NCBI RefSeq assembly: GCF_947492405.1
Contig: NZ_CANLMP010000003.1
Coordinates: forward strand, 653,339 to 717,338
From: an uncultured Aquimarina sp.
Lineage (GTDB): Bacteria; Bacteroidota; Bacteroidia; Flavobacteriales; Flavobacteriaceae
Reading direction: 5' to 3'
Length of the DNA: 64,000 bases
In this document: positions 51,527-62,067 of the stretch, piece by piece
Layout: every line of letters begins with the position of its first letter
Position numbering within the stretch: the first letter of the stretch is position 1
Program-made: the position numbers and the translations under genes
The notes under the pieces: model-generated
What the model saw: only the letters and a program-made list of their open reading frames with translations
What the model was told of the DNA's origin: nothing
Databases searched by the model: none

Positions 51527-52366
51527 CTAGATTAGGTTTAACCTATAATCAAAATAAGACTTAGCCAGTAATCCAAATTTTTGATAATTAGGTACTCGGA
51601 TTCTCGTATTTTTGATTTCTACAGAAGGAGTAGCTTTTAGTTTGTTAAGTAATTTTTTATAATAGATGTATGCAGTATATACTCCAAATTTTGCTTCGAC
51701 AGGTAATTTCATAATGCCTTCAAAACCTTTGTCAAAATCTTCCTGAATCTCTTCTATAATTCTAAGTTTAGAATCCTCATCTAATTGTGTTAAATCAGTA
51801 TCTGGAAAATAGGTGCGACTAAGGTCTTCAAAATCCGCTTTTAAATCACGTAAAAAATTCACTTTCTGAAAAGCAGAACCTAAATGTTTAGCACTTTCTT
51901 TCAATTCATCATACTTTTTAACATCTCCTTTTACAAATACTTTAAGGCACATAAGTCCAACCACGTCTGCAGAACCATAAATATATTCTTTATATTCTGT
52001 ATTCGTTAAATAGTTCTTTTTATGAAGGTCTAATCGCATACTCTTCATAAAAGCCTCATATAATTCTGGCTGTATATTATACTGATGGACTGTTTGCTGA
52101 AATGAATTAAGAATAGGGTTTAAACTAATCTTATACTCAATTGCTTTATACATTTCAGCTTCAAAATCATTAAATAACGTTTCCTTATCATAATCATGAA
52201 AACTATCTACAATTTCATCGGCAAGTCTTACAAATCCATAGATGTTGTAGATGTCCTGACGGATAGAATCTGATAACATTTTAGATGCTAAAGAAAATGA
52301 GGTACTGTAAGAGTTAGTAACAAGCTTGCTACAACTATAAGAAACGGAGTCAAATAAAGCTTTCAT
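51527..52366 (-). CDS. crtB: Phytoene synthase
   Basis: 279 residues. Condenses two geranylgeranyl diphosphates to phytoene. The two Mg-binding Asp motifs are in YGFVRLADEIVDSF and LRDLKADFEDLSRTYFP, and YCxGSADVVGL-like EYIYGSADVVGLMCLKVF lies between. It follows crtI after 92 bp and precedes crtZ by 27 bp. The first residues (ALFDSVSYSCSKLVTNSYST) are the usual start of flavobacterial CrtB. Confidence 0.94.
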   Translation of the reverse strand: MKALFDSVSYSCSKLVTNSYSTSFSLASKMLSDSIRQDIYNIYGFVRLADEIVDSFHDYDKETLFNDFEAEMYKAIEYKISLNPILNSFQQTVHQYNIQPELYEAFMKSMRLDLHKKNYLTNTEYKEYIYGSADVVGLMCLKVFVKGDVKKYDELKESAKHLGSAFQKVNFLRDLKADFEDLSRTYFPDTDLTQLDEDSKLRIIEEIQEDFDKGFEGIMKLPVEAKFGVYTAYIYYKKLLNKLKATPSVEIKNTRIRVPNYQKFGLLAKSYFDYRLNLI

Positions 52367-52458
52367 CAGTTCGGTTTTAGTTTAGTTTTAATTTTTTGGA
52401 CTTAATCCTTAAATTAATGTTAGGTCTATTACACAAACTAGTAGGATGTATTCTTACA

Positions 52459-53955
52459 TCAAACAGTCTGCAATTTTGGTTTACTAGATAGATTAAATTT
52501 TGATTCTATTAGCCCCGCTACTAGTTTTCCAGAAATTAACGATGGCGGTACTCCTGGTCCAGGAACTGTAAGTTGACCAGTAAAAAACAAGTGCTCTACC
52601 TTTTTACTTTTCAACTTAGGTCTTAAAAATGCAGTCTGCAATAACGTGTTTGCCATTCCATAAGCATTTCCTTTATAGGAATTGTATTCTTTTATAAAGT
52701 CTTTTACACAAAAAGACTCCTTAAATATAATACTATTTTGAACATTTTGATCGGTTACATTCTCAAACCGAGTTATAATTTTATAAAAATATGTTTCTCT
52801 TAGTTCTGGTGTATCTTCAATACCAGGAGCTAAAGGGATTAAGAAAAAACCATTTTCTTTTCCTTCTGGAGCCGAATTCGGATCCGTAACAGAAGTAAAG
52901 TTAGCATAAAAAAGAGGTTCATCTGGCCATTTAGGCTCATCATAAATGTCTTTTGCGTGTACATCAAAATCGGTATCAAAAAATAAATTATGATGGTGTA
53001 TGTTTTTTAATTTTTTGTCAAATCCAACATAAAACAGAAGAGAAGAAGGAGCAAACGTTTTACGTTCCCAATAGGATTCGGAATACTGTCGATACTCAGG
53101 ATCTAATAATGTCTCACCATGATGATAATCCGCACCACACAATACAATATCTGCTTTGATTTCTGAATTGTTTACAATAACTCCCTTGGCAATGCTATTC
53201 TCTACAAAAATCTTTTCAACTGGAGCATTCGTAAAAAACTGAACACCTAATGATTCGGCTAATTTTTTCATTCCCAAAATAACCTGATACATTCCTCCCT
53301 TTGGATGCCATGTTCCTAATCCAAAATCTGCATAGTTCATAAAACTATAAAAAGCAGGAGTATCACTTGGCTTTGCTCCAAGAAATAATACAGGAAATTC
53401 AAGAATCTGAATCAGTTTTTTATTCTTAAATTCTTTTCTTACTTCTCTGGATATAGTGCTAAAAAATTGACCTATTTTTTTAATAGTTTCTTTGGTTACT
53501 AATTCCATAGGAGAAACACCAGGCCGATATACTAACTCTTTAATTGCTATATCGTAATTACTTTTAGCAGCAGATATAAATTTCTTTAATTTATCCGAGC
53601 TTCCCTTTTCTTCTTTTTCGAAAGCAGTATAAATTTTTTCTAGCGTATCTTCGATAGTGATACTTTCCTTGTTTTCAAAGAAAACTTTATATGCTGGATT
53701 TAATTTATCCAAAGTATAAAACTCAGAAGCAGAAGTATTAAAATCATTAAAAAACTTATCAAATACATCTGGCATCCAATACCAAGATGGACCAATGTCG
53801 AATGTAAATCCTTCTTTTTTTAATTGTCTCGCTCTACCGCCAACGGTATCATTTTTTTCGTATATAGTAACATCATACCCAAGCTTTGCCAGATAACAAG
53901 AGGCAGAAAGGGATGAAAAGCCAGAACCGATGATTACTACTTTTTTATGTAACAT
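52459..53955 (-). CDS. crtI: Phytoene desaturase
   Basis: 498 residues. FAD-dependent desaturation of phytoene to lycopene. The dinucleotide fold starts KKVVIIGSGFSSLSASCYLA, followed by YEKNDTVGGRAR, FDIGPSWYWMPDVF and the C-terminal motif FTGQLTVPGPGVPPSLISGK, which is the bacterial CrtI signature. It lies 20 bp behind the MerR/CarH-like regulator gene, so regulator and structural genes are one transcript. Confidence 0.95.
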   Translation of the reverse strand: MLHKKVVIIGSGFSSLSASCYLAKLGYDVTIYEKNDTVGGRARQLKKEGFTFDIGPSWYWMPDVFDKFFNDFNTSASEFYTLDKLNPAYKVFFENKESITIEDTLEKIYTAFEKEEKGSSDKLKKFISAAKSNYDIAIKELVYRPGVSPMELVTKETIKKIGQFFSTISREVRKEFKNKKLIQILEFPVLFLGAKPSDTPAFYSFMNYADFGLGTWHPKGGMYQVILGMKKLAESLGVQFFTNAPVEKIFVENSIAKGVIVNNSEIKADIVLCGADYHHGETLLDPEYRQYSESYWERKTFAPSSLLFYVGFDKKLKNIHHHNLFFDTDFDVHAKDIYDEPKWPDEPLFYANFTSVTDPNSAPEGKENGFFLIPLAPGIEDTPELRETYFYKIITRFENVTDQNVQNSIIFKESFCVKDFIKEYNSYKGNAYGMANTLLQTAFLRPKLKSKKVEHLFFTGQLTVPGPGVPPSLISGKLVAGLIESKFNLSSKPKLQTV

Positions 53956-53975
53956 AAAGTTTATTTAAAAATCTG

Positions 53976-54872
53976 CTATAATTCTTTGATAAGATCAGCT
54001 ATAGACGAAAAATAACGATGGTTAGGTCCACTACTACCAGAAATATGCATAGTTTGTTTACCGAGCATCCAGAATTCACTTTCTCGTTTGGAACAAACTA
54101 TTTCATTAAATTTTTGAACATATTCACCTATTTTGTCTTTTTCTGGTCTTACAGTGAAATACGAAAGAAAAACCGTACTCTCGTGAAAAGATAACATATT
54201 AGGCAAACTATCCAAGGGTATGCTTGGTCCCAGATAAATTGCTTTGTACCCTTTCAGTAAAATTTCATAGTTTATATACAACAAACCTAATTCGTGTATT
54301 TCGTTTTCTGGCAAATATAAGATAAATGCTTTATCAGTTTTCGTAGATTTAGAATACTGAAGCTTTTCTATATTAATTAGTAGTTTTTGTTTAATAAGAT
54401 TTGTAATGAAATGCTCATGAGAAGGGCTAATCGTATTTGTTTGCCATAACAATCCTATCTCCGTTAAAAGCGGAATAAAAACATCAGTAAAAATCTGTCT
54501 AAATGTTCTTTTTTCTGATAACTGCTCATATGTACCCAAAAATAATTGTAAATCGTAATTAAGCATGGATATCTTAAGTGAATTAATAGCTTGATTTTTA
54601 GTACTATTATCAGATACTATTCTCCTTACATATTCATCGATCTCTTCATTATTAAGCTTAGAAACTCTGGAAATTTTATAACCACTATTAACAAGATAAG
54701 TAACATTCAGTAACTTCTGTAGACTTTTTAAACTATAAGTCCGTATATTGGTTTCAGTACGATCGGGTGATAAAAGATTATACCTTTTTTCCCATATCCT
54801 GATAGTATGTGCTTTTACTCCACATAAATTTTCAAGATCTTTGATACTAAAATTTTGTTTAATGTTGTTCAC
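53976..54872 (-). CDS. CarH-like MerR regulator with B12-binding domain
   Basis: 298 residues from GTG at 54872. A more upstream TTG at 54896 overlaps a -7 element, so it is rejected. The N-terminal MerR HTH (FSIKDLENLCGVKAHTIRIW, EKRYNLL, IRTYSLKSLQKLLNV) is followed by the helical domain with W-x9-E-H (Trp143, Glu153, His154; LWQTNTISPSHEHF) and a B12-type Rossmann domain with E-x-H-x-x-G (EIHELG, His193). These are the residues that hold adenosylcobalamin in CarH light sensors. It should repress the crt operon that follows after 20 bp, with release by light or by B12 state. The identification is strong; light sensing is inferred. Confidence 0.85.
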   Translation of the reverse strand: MNNIKQNFSIKDLENLCGVKAHTIRIWEKRYNLLSPDRTETNIRTYSLKSLQKLLNVTYLVNSGYKISRVSKLNNEEIDEYVRRIVSDNSTKNQAINSLKISMLNYDLQLFLGTYEQLSEKRTFRQIFTDVFIPLLTEIGLLWQTNTISPSHEHFITNLIKQKLLINIEKLQYSKSTKTDKAFILYLPENEIHELGLLYINYEILLKGYKAIYLGPSIPLDSLPNMLSFHESTVFLSYFTVRPEKDKIGEYVQKFNEIVCSKRESEFWMLGKQTMHISGSSGPNHRYFSSIADLIKEL

Positions 54873-54893
54873 TCTTTTTAAATAAAGGTTAAA

Positions 54894-54970
54894 CAAATGT
54901 AAATAAAAAAGTAAATATTCAGAAGGTATTACTTGTTAAATTATTAACCGTAAATGTTAAAAAGATTTAC
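54894..54970 (-). promoter_or_regulatory. Promoter and GTAAAT-box operator of the carH-crt operon
   Basis: On the minus strand TACATTTG (complement of 54894-54901) is a -7 element 21 bp before the GTG start. GTAAAT occurs at 54899-54904, 54911-54916 and 54950-54955, and in inverted orientation (ATTTAC) at 54965-54970. The first copy overlaps the -7 element. This array is the expected kind of site for an oligomeric MerR/CarH repressor. Confidence 0.45.
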
Positions 54971-55033
54971 AAAAGAAGTATTAAAACTTTAAAATAATGG
55001 TATTCTTTCTAATTAGCTTGTTGTTGTTTGTCA

Positions 55034-55591
55034 TTAAAAGAAAAGCCCTGAAACATTTGTTTTTAAGAAGCGTAAAGCCTTAGTAATATGTACCTCCACT
55101 GTTTTTGTAGAAATACCAAGGATTTCAGCAATTTCTTTATGCCTTTTTTGTTCTAATCTACTTAGTTTAAATACTTCTCTACATTTTTTAGGGAGCTGCT
55201 CAATCGCATTTTCTATTTTTAGCCAATCAGCTTCTTGTTGGTTTTCTTCTTTTTCGGTATAAAGTTCCAAAAGTGTTTTCCACTTTAATTCATCTAATAA
55301 ATCAATTTCCTTCTTTTGTTCACGTAAATGCATCAAGAACTCATTATGACAGGAACGAAAAAGATAATTTTTTAAGGATGTATTGATCTGTAAAGACGAT
55401 TTTTTTTCCCAAAGCCGTAACATTACATTTTGTACCAGATCTTCTGACAAAGCTGCATTGTTAGAGATTTTATAGATATAGTTACATAACCATTGGTAAT
55501 ATTGATCAAATATGATTTTGTAACTTTTTTGATTTCCGGTTGTTAATCCTTCTATCAATAATTTTTCTATGTCAGAGTAGTTGTTTTTCAT
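55034..55591 (-). CDS. FecI-like ECF sigma factor
   Basis: 185 residues from the ATG at 55591; a GTG at 55603 would add four. Region 2: YKIIFDQYYQWLCNYIYKIS, LSEDLVQNVMLRLWEKKS and LFRSCHNEFLMHLREQK; region 4: QLPKKCREVFKLSRLEQKRHKEIAEILGISTKTVEVH. It is the Bacteroidota FecI type. The FecR gene is divergent, 88 bp away, rather than downstream as is most usual. It should activate the TonB receptor gene beyond fecR when the outer ligand binds. Confidence 0.92.
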   Translation of the reverse strand: MKNNYSDIEKLLIEGLTTGNQKSYKIIFDQYYQWLCNYIYKISNNAALSEDLVQNVMLRLWEKKSSLQINTSLKNYLFRSCHNEFLMHLREQKKEIDLLDELKWKTLLELYTEKEENQQEADWLKIENAIEQLPKKCREVFKLSRLEQKRHKEIAEILGISTKTVEVHITKALRFLKTNVSGLFF

Positions 55592-55679
55592 GATAACAAT
55601 CACTTGCTAAATTATAAAAATTAAAATAAAGTAGGGGATTGATGAGATTTCTGCATCATGTATTTAGAAAAAGAAAAGA

Positions 55680-56849
55680 ATGAACAATTATTTAACAATA
55701 ATTAAAAAATATCTGGAAGGTGAGCTTTCTGATTCAGAAAAAGAAAAATTACGGCAATGGATTTTGAAAAATCCCGAAAATGAAATGCTATTCAAAAAAG
55801 AAATAAAGAATTGGCATTTAGAAAAAGAAGAGTTGCAGGCAGATTCTGAAAAGGCCTACAAAAGTTTTCTAAATACAATTGACCGTAATGAACCGAAAGT
55901 AATTTCATTAAAACCTTTGCTAAAGCTCATTTCCTATGCAGCGGTTTTAGCAGGAGTATTGTTTGGGGTGTATTATTATACTAAACCCGATATATCCGTC
56001 ATTAGAACCAGCCCGAATATAGTAGAGATCGATACAGCACCAGAAGATAAGATCAAAATTTCTCAAGAAGACGGTACAATTGCCTATATAGATTTTGATG
56101 ATAAAAAAGATGTGGTTGACGCTAGTGGAATCATAATTGGTAAAAAAAGCCAAGATCAATTAATAATTAAAGGTGTAGATAAAACCAAAACTGAATTTCT
56201 GGAAATCTCTATCCCCAAAGGAAAAATATTTCAGCTAAGCTTGTCTGATGGTACTAAAGTTTGGTTGAACGCAGCAAGTACCTTAAGATTTCCTCAGCAT
56301 TTTGGATCTTCAGAATCTAATAGAATAGTGTATCTGGAAGGAGAGGCGTTTTTTGATGTGACGACGAATAAAAAACAATCTTTTATAGTAAAAACAGGAG
56401 ATGTGGATGTACAGGTGTTAGGTACACAATTCAATGTATCTTCTTATGCAGAAGATGCTGCTGTAAAAACAACGTTGGTAGAAGGTCTGGTAGCAGTTAA
56501 TAACTCAAATGATCCTACCGATATGTTGAAACTGTCTCCCACATATCAAGCCGTGTATACTAAAGATCAGAACCGCTTAAATAAGAAGAAAGTTAATACA
56601 ACATTCTATACATCCTGGATGTATAGAAAAATGATGATACAAAATGAATCTTTTGCAGAAGTGCTCAAAAGATTAGAAAGAGCTTATGATGTGGAAATCA
56701 TAAGTTCTAATAAAAAATTAAACAAGACACGTTTTACAGGGGAATTTGACATAGAAAATGTTCGGCAGATTTTAAACGTGTTTTCTGAAACTATAGATTT
56801 CACATATGAAATGAACCAAAATAAAATTTTAATACACTCGAATGACTAA
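55680..56849 (+). CDS. FecR-family anti-sigma/sigma regulator
   Basis: 389 residues. Short cytoplasmic N-terminal domain (about 1-80; EGELSDSEKEKLRQWILKNP), one membrane segment (LLKLISYAAVLAGVLFGVYY, about residue 80-100) and a periplasmic FecR domain (LSLSDGTKVWLNAASTLRFP, YLEGEAFFDVT, VLGTQFNVSSYAED). The end carries an STN/DUF4974-like piece (FTGEFDIENVRQILNVFSET). It relays the state of the TonB receptor to the sigma factor on the other strand and is followed after 168 bp by the receptor gene. Confidence 0.92.
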   Translation: MNNYLTIIKKYLEGELSDSEKEKLRQWILKNPENEMLFKKEIKNWHLEKEELQADSEKAYKSFLNTIDRNEPKVISLKPLLKLISYAAVLAGVLFGVYYYTKPDISVIRTSPNIVEIDTAPEDKIKISQEDGTIAYIDFDDKKDVVDASGIIIGKKSQDQLIIKGVDKTKTEFLEISIPKGKIFQLSLSDGTKVWLNAASTLRFPQHFGSSESNRIVYLEGEAFFDVTTNKKQSFIVKTGDVDVQVLGTQFNVSSYAEDAAVKTTLVEGLVAVNNSNDPTDMLKLSPTYQAVYTKDQNRLNKKKVNTTFYTSWMYRKMMIQNESFAEVLKRLERAYDVEIISSNKKLNKTRFTGEFDIENVRQILNVFSETIDFTYEMNQNKILIHSND

Positions 56850-57017
56850 TGGTAAATTCGATCTGACCATTTTAGAAACGAATATAAAGAACAGATCATA
56901 TAAAGGATAAGAAGATTACAATCAATCCGTAAAAGAAAAAAAGGAAGTGCTGCAACACTTCCCCTTACGGTCTGATTATTATTTAACTGAGTACTAACAA
57001 CCAAACTTTTCAAAATT

Positions 57018-60000
57018 ATGAAAAAAAAGGGTAACTGTACGCTATTTTCACACTTAGCGCACAAATCAATCGTTTTAAGAATGAGGCTTACACTAGTTTT
57101 ATTTTGTTTTTCCATCCTACAGATGATGGCAACCTCCGGCTTTTCGCAGGGCAAAATTGAACTGAATCTAGAACAAGCAACAATTGCTCAAGCATTAGAA
57201 GAAATTAAAAGTCAAACTTCCTATAAGTTCTTCTACATTAATGATGAGGTCAACCTGACTCAAAAGACTTCGATTAAAGTTAAAAAAGAAACTATAGACA
57301 AAGTTTTGTCAATTCTTTTTGAGGATACGGATATTTCGTATTCAATTATCGGAAAGCAAGTTGTATTAAAAAAAACACCATTTACTAAAGGAAAACTAAA
57401 GGTTATTCGTGAGGTAAAAGGGAATGTCAAGGATTCTAATGGAAGTCCACTTCCTGGAGCAAATATTGTAGTAAAAGGTACTACTATTGGTGCTCAAACG
57501 GATTTTGAAGGAAATTTTACAATCAATATGCCAGATGATAATAATATATTGGTCATCTCTTATATTGGTTTTGAAACAAAAGAAATTGATGTAACCGGAA
57601 AAGATTTTATAACCGTAACCTTAAACGATGCATCTGCACAATTAGATGATGTGGTGATTGTAGGATCCAGAAATCCTAGCCGTACAGCCACAGAAACTAC
57701 TGTACCTATAGATGTAATTGATATTACACAAATAGCTACACAAGGTCCACAGACTTCGGTAAATGAAATTCTTAATTATGTAGCCCCATCATTTACTTCA
57801 CAGACGCAAACTGTTTCTGATGGAACAGATCATATAGATCCAGCTTCGCTACGTGGATTAGGACCTGATCAAGTATTGGTATTAATCAATGGGAAAAGAA
57901 GGCATAATACAGCCTTGGTTAACGTAAACGGAACTGTAGGTGCAGGTAGTGTTGGTACAGATTTAAATGCAATACCAACAGCGGCAATCCAACGTATAGA
58001 AGTTTTAAGAGATGGAGCTGCAGCACAATACGGTTCTGATGCAATTGCCGGAGTGATCAATATTGTGCTAAAAAAAGGAACAAATAAATTAGATGTTACA
58101 TTAACTACAGGAGCTAATTTTAGCAAAAATTCTAATCAGTTTGATGGAGGAAGCGATGGTGAAAAAGTAGTGTTGGATGTTAACTATGGATTACCAATAG
58201 GAGAAAAAGGAGGCTTTATAAACTTTACAGGATCTTTATCAACTAGAGAGCCTGCGTTACGTAATAAAGATTACTCTGGAGATATCTTTAGAAGATATCA
58301 TGGGGCAGAACGTGTCTTTGCTGCCAGTGGAGGAAATGTAGCAGAAATGACATTGGCAGATTACCAAACAGCAGCACAGGGGATTACGTATTTGGATCAG
58401 GCAACCAGAGATCAGATTGCAGCTTTAGATGTAACTGATCCTACCGATATAGATACTTTTAGAGGGTTATTAGCTTTTGATGATGTAGCAGATGCTGATG
58501 AGGATGAATTGGCTGCTCGTGGATTGACGCGTACAGATTTTAGATTTAAAGTAGGTACTGCTAAACTGAGAGAAGGTAAATTCTTTGCTAATATGTCGAT
58601 TCCATTGGGAGAAGATGCAGAACTCTACAGTTTTGGAGGAATTAGCTATCGAGAAGGGCTTGCCTCTGGTTTTTATAGAAGACCTGCACAAGGAGATGGT
58701 AGAGCTAATACACCAGCATTTCCTAATGGTTTTTTACCAAATATCGGAACTGATATTGTAGATAAATCTATTGTTGTAGGAATCAAAGGAAAGGTAAAAG
58801 ATTGGAATGTAGATTTCTCCAATACATATGGAATTAACATTTTTGATATTACTGTTGGTAACTCTAGTAACGGAACCTTAGGAGTTGCCACCCCTAGAAG
58901 TTTTGATGCTGGAGCTTTAAGTTTTATGCAGAATACAACCAATTTAGACATAGGTAGGTTTTATGAAGATATTTTTAGCGGATTGAATGTAGCGATGGGA
59001 GCCGAATATAAAGTAGAAAATTATACAATCACTGCTGGAGAAGAAGCTTCGTATTCAAGTTATGATGTTAATGGTAATATAGTCACAAGTACAACACCTG
59101 ATATAGATTTGGTACGTAATAATTTTACAGGAGCGATACTCGGCGGAGGATCACAAGTATTTAGAGGATACGATCCTAATAACGAAACAGATGAATATAG
59201 AAATAGTATTGCCGGATATATTGATCTGGAAGCTGATTTTACGGAAAAATGGTTAGTAAGCCTTGCAGGGCGATACGAGAACTTTTCTGACTTTGGAGAT
59301 ACCTTTAATTATAAATTGGCTACCCGTTATAAAATCACAGAGAATTTCTCAGTTCGTGGAGCAAACAGCACAGGATTTAGAGCACCCTCTTTGCATCAGC
59401 AATTCTTTAGTAGAACTAGTACAGTCTTTGTAGATAATCAACCTTTTGAACAAGGAACTTTTACAAATAATAGTAGAGCAGCTGCATTGATTGGGATAGC
59501 TCAGTTAAAAGAAGAAACATCCAGTAGTTTTAGTTTAGGTATAACTGCTAAAGTCCAGAATTTTACTGTTACGGCAGATGCATATTTGATCAATATCGAT
59601 GATAGAATTGTATACAGTGGAAGTTTTGGTAATGGAGGAGATCCTGAACTTACACAGATATTTGAAGATGCAGGAGCTACAAGTGCGCGATTCTTTGTAA
59701 ATGCGATAGATACTAAATCGCAAGGAATCGATGTTGTGGTTGCGCATAAAATGAATTTAGGAGAGAATATGGTTCTTAAAAATGATCTGTCCGCTACTTT
59801 TGCTAAAACCGAAGTAGAAGAAATCCGAGTTCCGGAACGAATAGCTAATGCCGGAGAAAGTGGAAGTTTCTTTGATGGTCAGGAAGAGGCGTTTTTGACA
59901 CTAGCCCAACCAAGAACTAAACTTAGTCTTACTAATGCCTTATCCTTTGGGAAATATAATATTTTATTAAGAAATGTATTCTTCGGAGAAGTAACAGATC

Positions 60001-60272
60001 CTGATGACTTTAATGGAGATCCAAGAGTAGAAGGAGCAGTAGTTAGTGAAGATGCAGTATATGGAGGAAAAGTAGTAACGGATCTTTCTTTCTCTTTAGA
60101 ACTCTTAGAAAACCTTAACATCACCATAGGAGCCAATAATTTGTTAGATGTATACCCTGATGAGAATAGAGCAGGGGGAACTGCAGGTGATCAGTTTGTG
60201 TATTCCAGAAGAACCTCACAGTTTGGATATTCTGGTAGGTTTTTATTTGCAAGAGTTAATTTTAGCCTATAG
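57018..60272 (+). CDS. TonB-dependent receptor with STN and carboxypeptidase-regulatory domains
   Basis: 1084 residues. Signal peptide ([20 protein letters not shown]), STN signalling domain about 50-120 ([20 protein letters not shown]), CarboxypepD_reg domain about 135-215 ([32 protein letters not shown]), plug about 215-350 ([40 protein letters not shown]) and a barrel ending in [10 protein letters not shown]. The STN domain and the FecI/FecR pair upstream mark it as a transducing receptor. No SusD gene follows, so it is not a classic polysaccharide locus; the ligand is unknown. A terminator follows. Confidence 0.92.
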   Translation: MKKKGNCTLFSHLAHKSIVLRMRLTLVLFCFSILQMMATSGFSQGKIELNLEQATIAQALEEIKSQTSYKFFYINDEVNLTQKTSIKVKKETIDKVLSILFEDTDISYSIIGKQVVLKKTPFTKGKLKVIREVKGNVKDSNGSPLPGANIVVKGTTIGAQTDFEGNFTINMPDDNNILVISYIGFETKEIDVTGKDFITVTLNDASAQLDDVVIVGSRNPSRTATETTVPIDVIDITQIATQGPQTSVNEILNYVAPSFTSQTQTVSDGTDHIDPASLRGLGPDQVLVLINGKRRHNTALVNVNGTVGAGSVGTDLNAIPTAAIQRIEVLRDGAAAQYGSDAIAGVINIVLKKGTNKLDVTLTTGANFSKNSNQFDGGSDGEKVVLDVNYGLPIGEKGGFINFTGSLSTREPALRNKDYSGDIFRRYHGAERVFAASGGNVAEMTLADYQTAAQGITYLDQATRDQIAALDVTDPTDIDTFRGLLAFDDVADADEDELAARGLTRTDFRFKVGTAKLREGKFFANMSIPLGEDAELYSFGGISYREGLASGFYRRPAQGDGRANTPAFPNGFLPNIGTDIVDKSIVVGIKGKVKDWNVDFSNTYGINIFDITVGNSSNGTLGVATPRSFDAGALSFMQNTTNLDIGRFYEDIFSGLNVAMGAEYKVENYTITAGEEASYSSYDVNGNIVTSTTPDIDLVRNNFTGAILGGGSQVFRGYDPNNETDEYRNSIAGYIDLEADFTEKWLVSLAGRYENFSDFGDTFNYKLATRYKITENFSVRGANSTGFRAPSLHQQFFSRTSTVFVDNQPFEQGTFTNNSRAAALIGIAQLKEETSSSFSLGITAKVQNFTVTADAYLINIDDRIVYSGSFGNGGDPELTQIFEDAGATSARFFVNAIDTKSQGIDVVVAHKMNLGENMVLKNDLSATFAKTEVEEIRVPERIANAGESGSFFDGQEEAFLTLAQPRTKLSLTNALSFGKYNILLRNVFFGEVTDPDDFNGDPRVEGAVVSEDAVYGGKVVTDLSFSLELLENLNITIGANNLLDVYPDENRAGGTAGDQFVYSRRTSQFGYSGRFLFARVNFSL

Positions 60273-60292
60273 TTGAGTTAGTTTTATATGTT

Positions 60293-60333
60293 AAAACGGG
60301 CAAAGATATTTTTTAGTTATCCTTGCCCGTTTT
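60293..60333. terminator. Bidirectional terminator between receptor and BlaR-like genes
   Basis: AAAACGGGCAA (60293-60303) and TTGCCCGTTTT (60323-60333), a perfect 11-bp stem with T/A tracts on both sides; serves both convergent transcripts. Confidence 0.9.
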
Positions 60334-60349
60334 GTTGTTTTCTTTTTAT

Positions 60350-61687
60350 CTATTCAAAAAAATCCATAGGATTTAATCTTTTTCCATTATGTTTTACTTC
60401 ATAATGAAGATGAGGTCCTGTAGAAAGTCCCGTATTTCCACTATAACCTATAATCTGACCTTTTTGGACTTGTTGGCTTTTCTTACTATTGAAACTTTCC
60501 AGATGGGCATACCAGGTTTCGTATCCATCAGCATGAGAAATAACAATTAGATTTCCCCAATCACCTTGGTTTTTAGCAAGAGTGATAGTTCCATGTGCAG
60601 TAGCAATAATTGGAGTCCCTATTTTCGCTCTGATATCTATACCTCCGTGGAATACTTTCTTTTTTCGTATTGGATGATTAAAGTTCTTACCATAAACAGC
60701 TGTAATATCATTTTTTGACCCCTGTTGGATTGGGAAAATAGAAGGTGGAGTTTCTATTGCTATTTCCTCTGTTAATACTTGTTCTATAATATGATCCGTA
60801 TTTGTATTAGATTTTGGTTTTATAAATGCCATAAAAAGCACTGCTAGTATCGGAATAAGTAAAATGTATCGGATGAGTTTTTGTTGATTAGAATTGGTTT
60901 TTGTGATCATGTCTATTCGTTTTTTGATTAATGAATGATTGAAATAACTATATAATTTTGCGTTCTGTTGTACCCCTAAGTTTTTGATTAAGAGTTCTAA
61001 ATAATATGATTTTTTGACCTGATTATCGATTACAAATTTATCAGCCTGAAATTCGTGAATAGATTTAATCGATTTTCTAAATAAGTATGAAAATGGATTG
61101 AACCAAAATACAACCAAGTATACTTCTGTTACTATCAGATCCAATGTGTGTCCAAGTTTTATATGCACTTTTTCATGTTCCAGTATAGACGTGTCAATTT
61201 CATTTATTTTATCTTTTGGGATAAAAATCCAACGGAAACAAGAGAATACAGTAGGTGTGTCTGCAGAAATAAAACAAAATCCATCTTTAATGAAAGTTTT
61301 AGATCTTTTCTTTAATTTATATAATTGTATAATTGATAATAATAATCTTAGCAGACAGATAAATACTCCAATACTATAAACCAATGATAGTAAATTAACT
61401 AAACTCCAATTTTTTTCTAAATGTTGCGAAGGCTCCAAAAGAACATCTTGAGTTGGGTTCTCGACAAGTAAAATATCATCAAAATCTGGTATTATAACCG
61501 TAGGATTTGTAATAAGAATTTCTACCTGATTTAAGAAAGGAAGACATAGCGATATTGGCAATAAGAGCAATAGCAAGATTCTATTGATTTTATGAAAAGT
61601 TAAGTTTCGAAAGAATACATAATATGAGCAGTAAAAAACAGCTAAACAAATACTTGCTTGTATAAGGTATATAAAAAAATTATTCAT
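60350..61687 (-). CDS. BlaR1-type M56 peptidase fused to an M23 (LytM) peptidase
   Basis: 445 residues. Residues 1-290 are a BlaR1/MecR1-like membrane protease: transmembrane segments near 5-25, 32-50, 95-115 and 270-290, with the zinc motif HEKVH in ILEHEKVHIKLGHTLD and the second acidic helix HEFQADKFVID. In place of a penicillin-binding sensor, the C-terminal 120 residues are a full M23 endopeptidase: HGGIDIRAKIGTPI, DGYETWYAHLE and GPHLHYEVKHNG (H-x-H). M23 enzymes cut cell-wall peptide bridges. The gene overlaps blaI by 8 bp. The extracytoplasmic peptidase or a derived wall-binding domain may sense cell-wall state and trigger BlaI cleavage. Confidence 0.9.
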   Translation of the reverse strand: MNNFFIYLIQASICLAVFYCSYYVFFRNLTFHKINRILLLLLLPISLCLPFLNQVEILITNPTVIIPDFDDILLVENPTQDVLLEPSQHLEKNWSLVNLLSLVYSIGVFICLLRLLLSIIQLYKLKKRSKTFIKDGFCFISADTPTVFSCFRWIFIPKDKINEIDTSILEHEKVHIKLGHTLDLIVTEVYLVVFWFNPFSYLFRKSIKSIHEFQADKFVIDNQVKKSYYLELLIKNLGVQQNAKLYSYFNHSLIKKRIDMITKTNSNQQKLIRYILLIPILAVLFMAFIKPKSNTNTDHIIEQVLTEEIAIETPPSIFPIQQGSKNDITAVYGKNFNHPIRKKKVFHGGIDIRAKIGTPIIATAHGTITLAKNQGDWGNLIVISHADGYETWYAHLESFNSKKSQQVQKGQIIGYSGNTGLSTGPHLHYEVKHNGKRLNPMDFFE

Positions 61688-62063
61688 CTTCTTTTTTTAG
61701 TTTATCTATTTTTTCTTCAATAAGCTCTTTCATTTTCTCTAACTCATTTACGTTTAGATCTTCATCATTTGTAAAAAACATGGCAAACTTGCTAATGGAA
61801 CCACTGAAGAAATTTTTGACCACTCCTTTAAAATGATTTTTAAAATATACCTCTTTGGATATTAAAGGGTAATACTCTTTTATTCTTCCGTAGGTAGTAA
61901 AGCTTATAAAGTTTTTGGTAACCAAAGTTCTGATGACGGTTGATATTGTCGTATATGCGGGTCGAGGTTCTGGAAACTGTTCTACGATATCTTTTAGGAA
62001 TGCTTTTTCCAGCTTCCAGAGATATTTCATAACCTGTTCTTCTGCCTTTGTTAAATCTTTCAT
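61680..62063 (-). CDS. BlaI/MecI/CopY family repressor
   Basis: 127 residues. N-terminal winged helix (LTKAEEQVMKYLWKLEKAFL, AYTTISTVIRTLVTKNFISF, with the recognition helix TTISTVIRTL) and a C-terminal dimer helix (LEKMKELIEEKIDKLKKEDE). It is cleaved or released by BlaR1-type partners; here the partner gene overlaps by 8 bp. It is preceded by a TATATTTG -7 element so close to the ATG that the mRNA is probably leaderless. Confidence 0.93.
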   Translation of the reverse strand: MKDLTKAEEQVMKYLWKLEKAFLKDIVEQFPEPRPAYTTISTVIRTLVTKNFISFTTYGRIKEYYPLISKEVYFKNHFKGVVKNFFSGSISKFAMFFTNDEDLNVNELEKMKELIEEKIDKLKKEDE

Positions 62064-62067
62064 ATGA

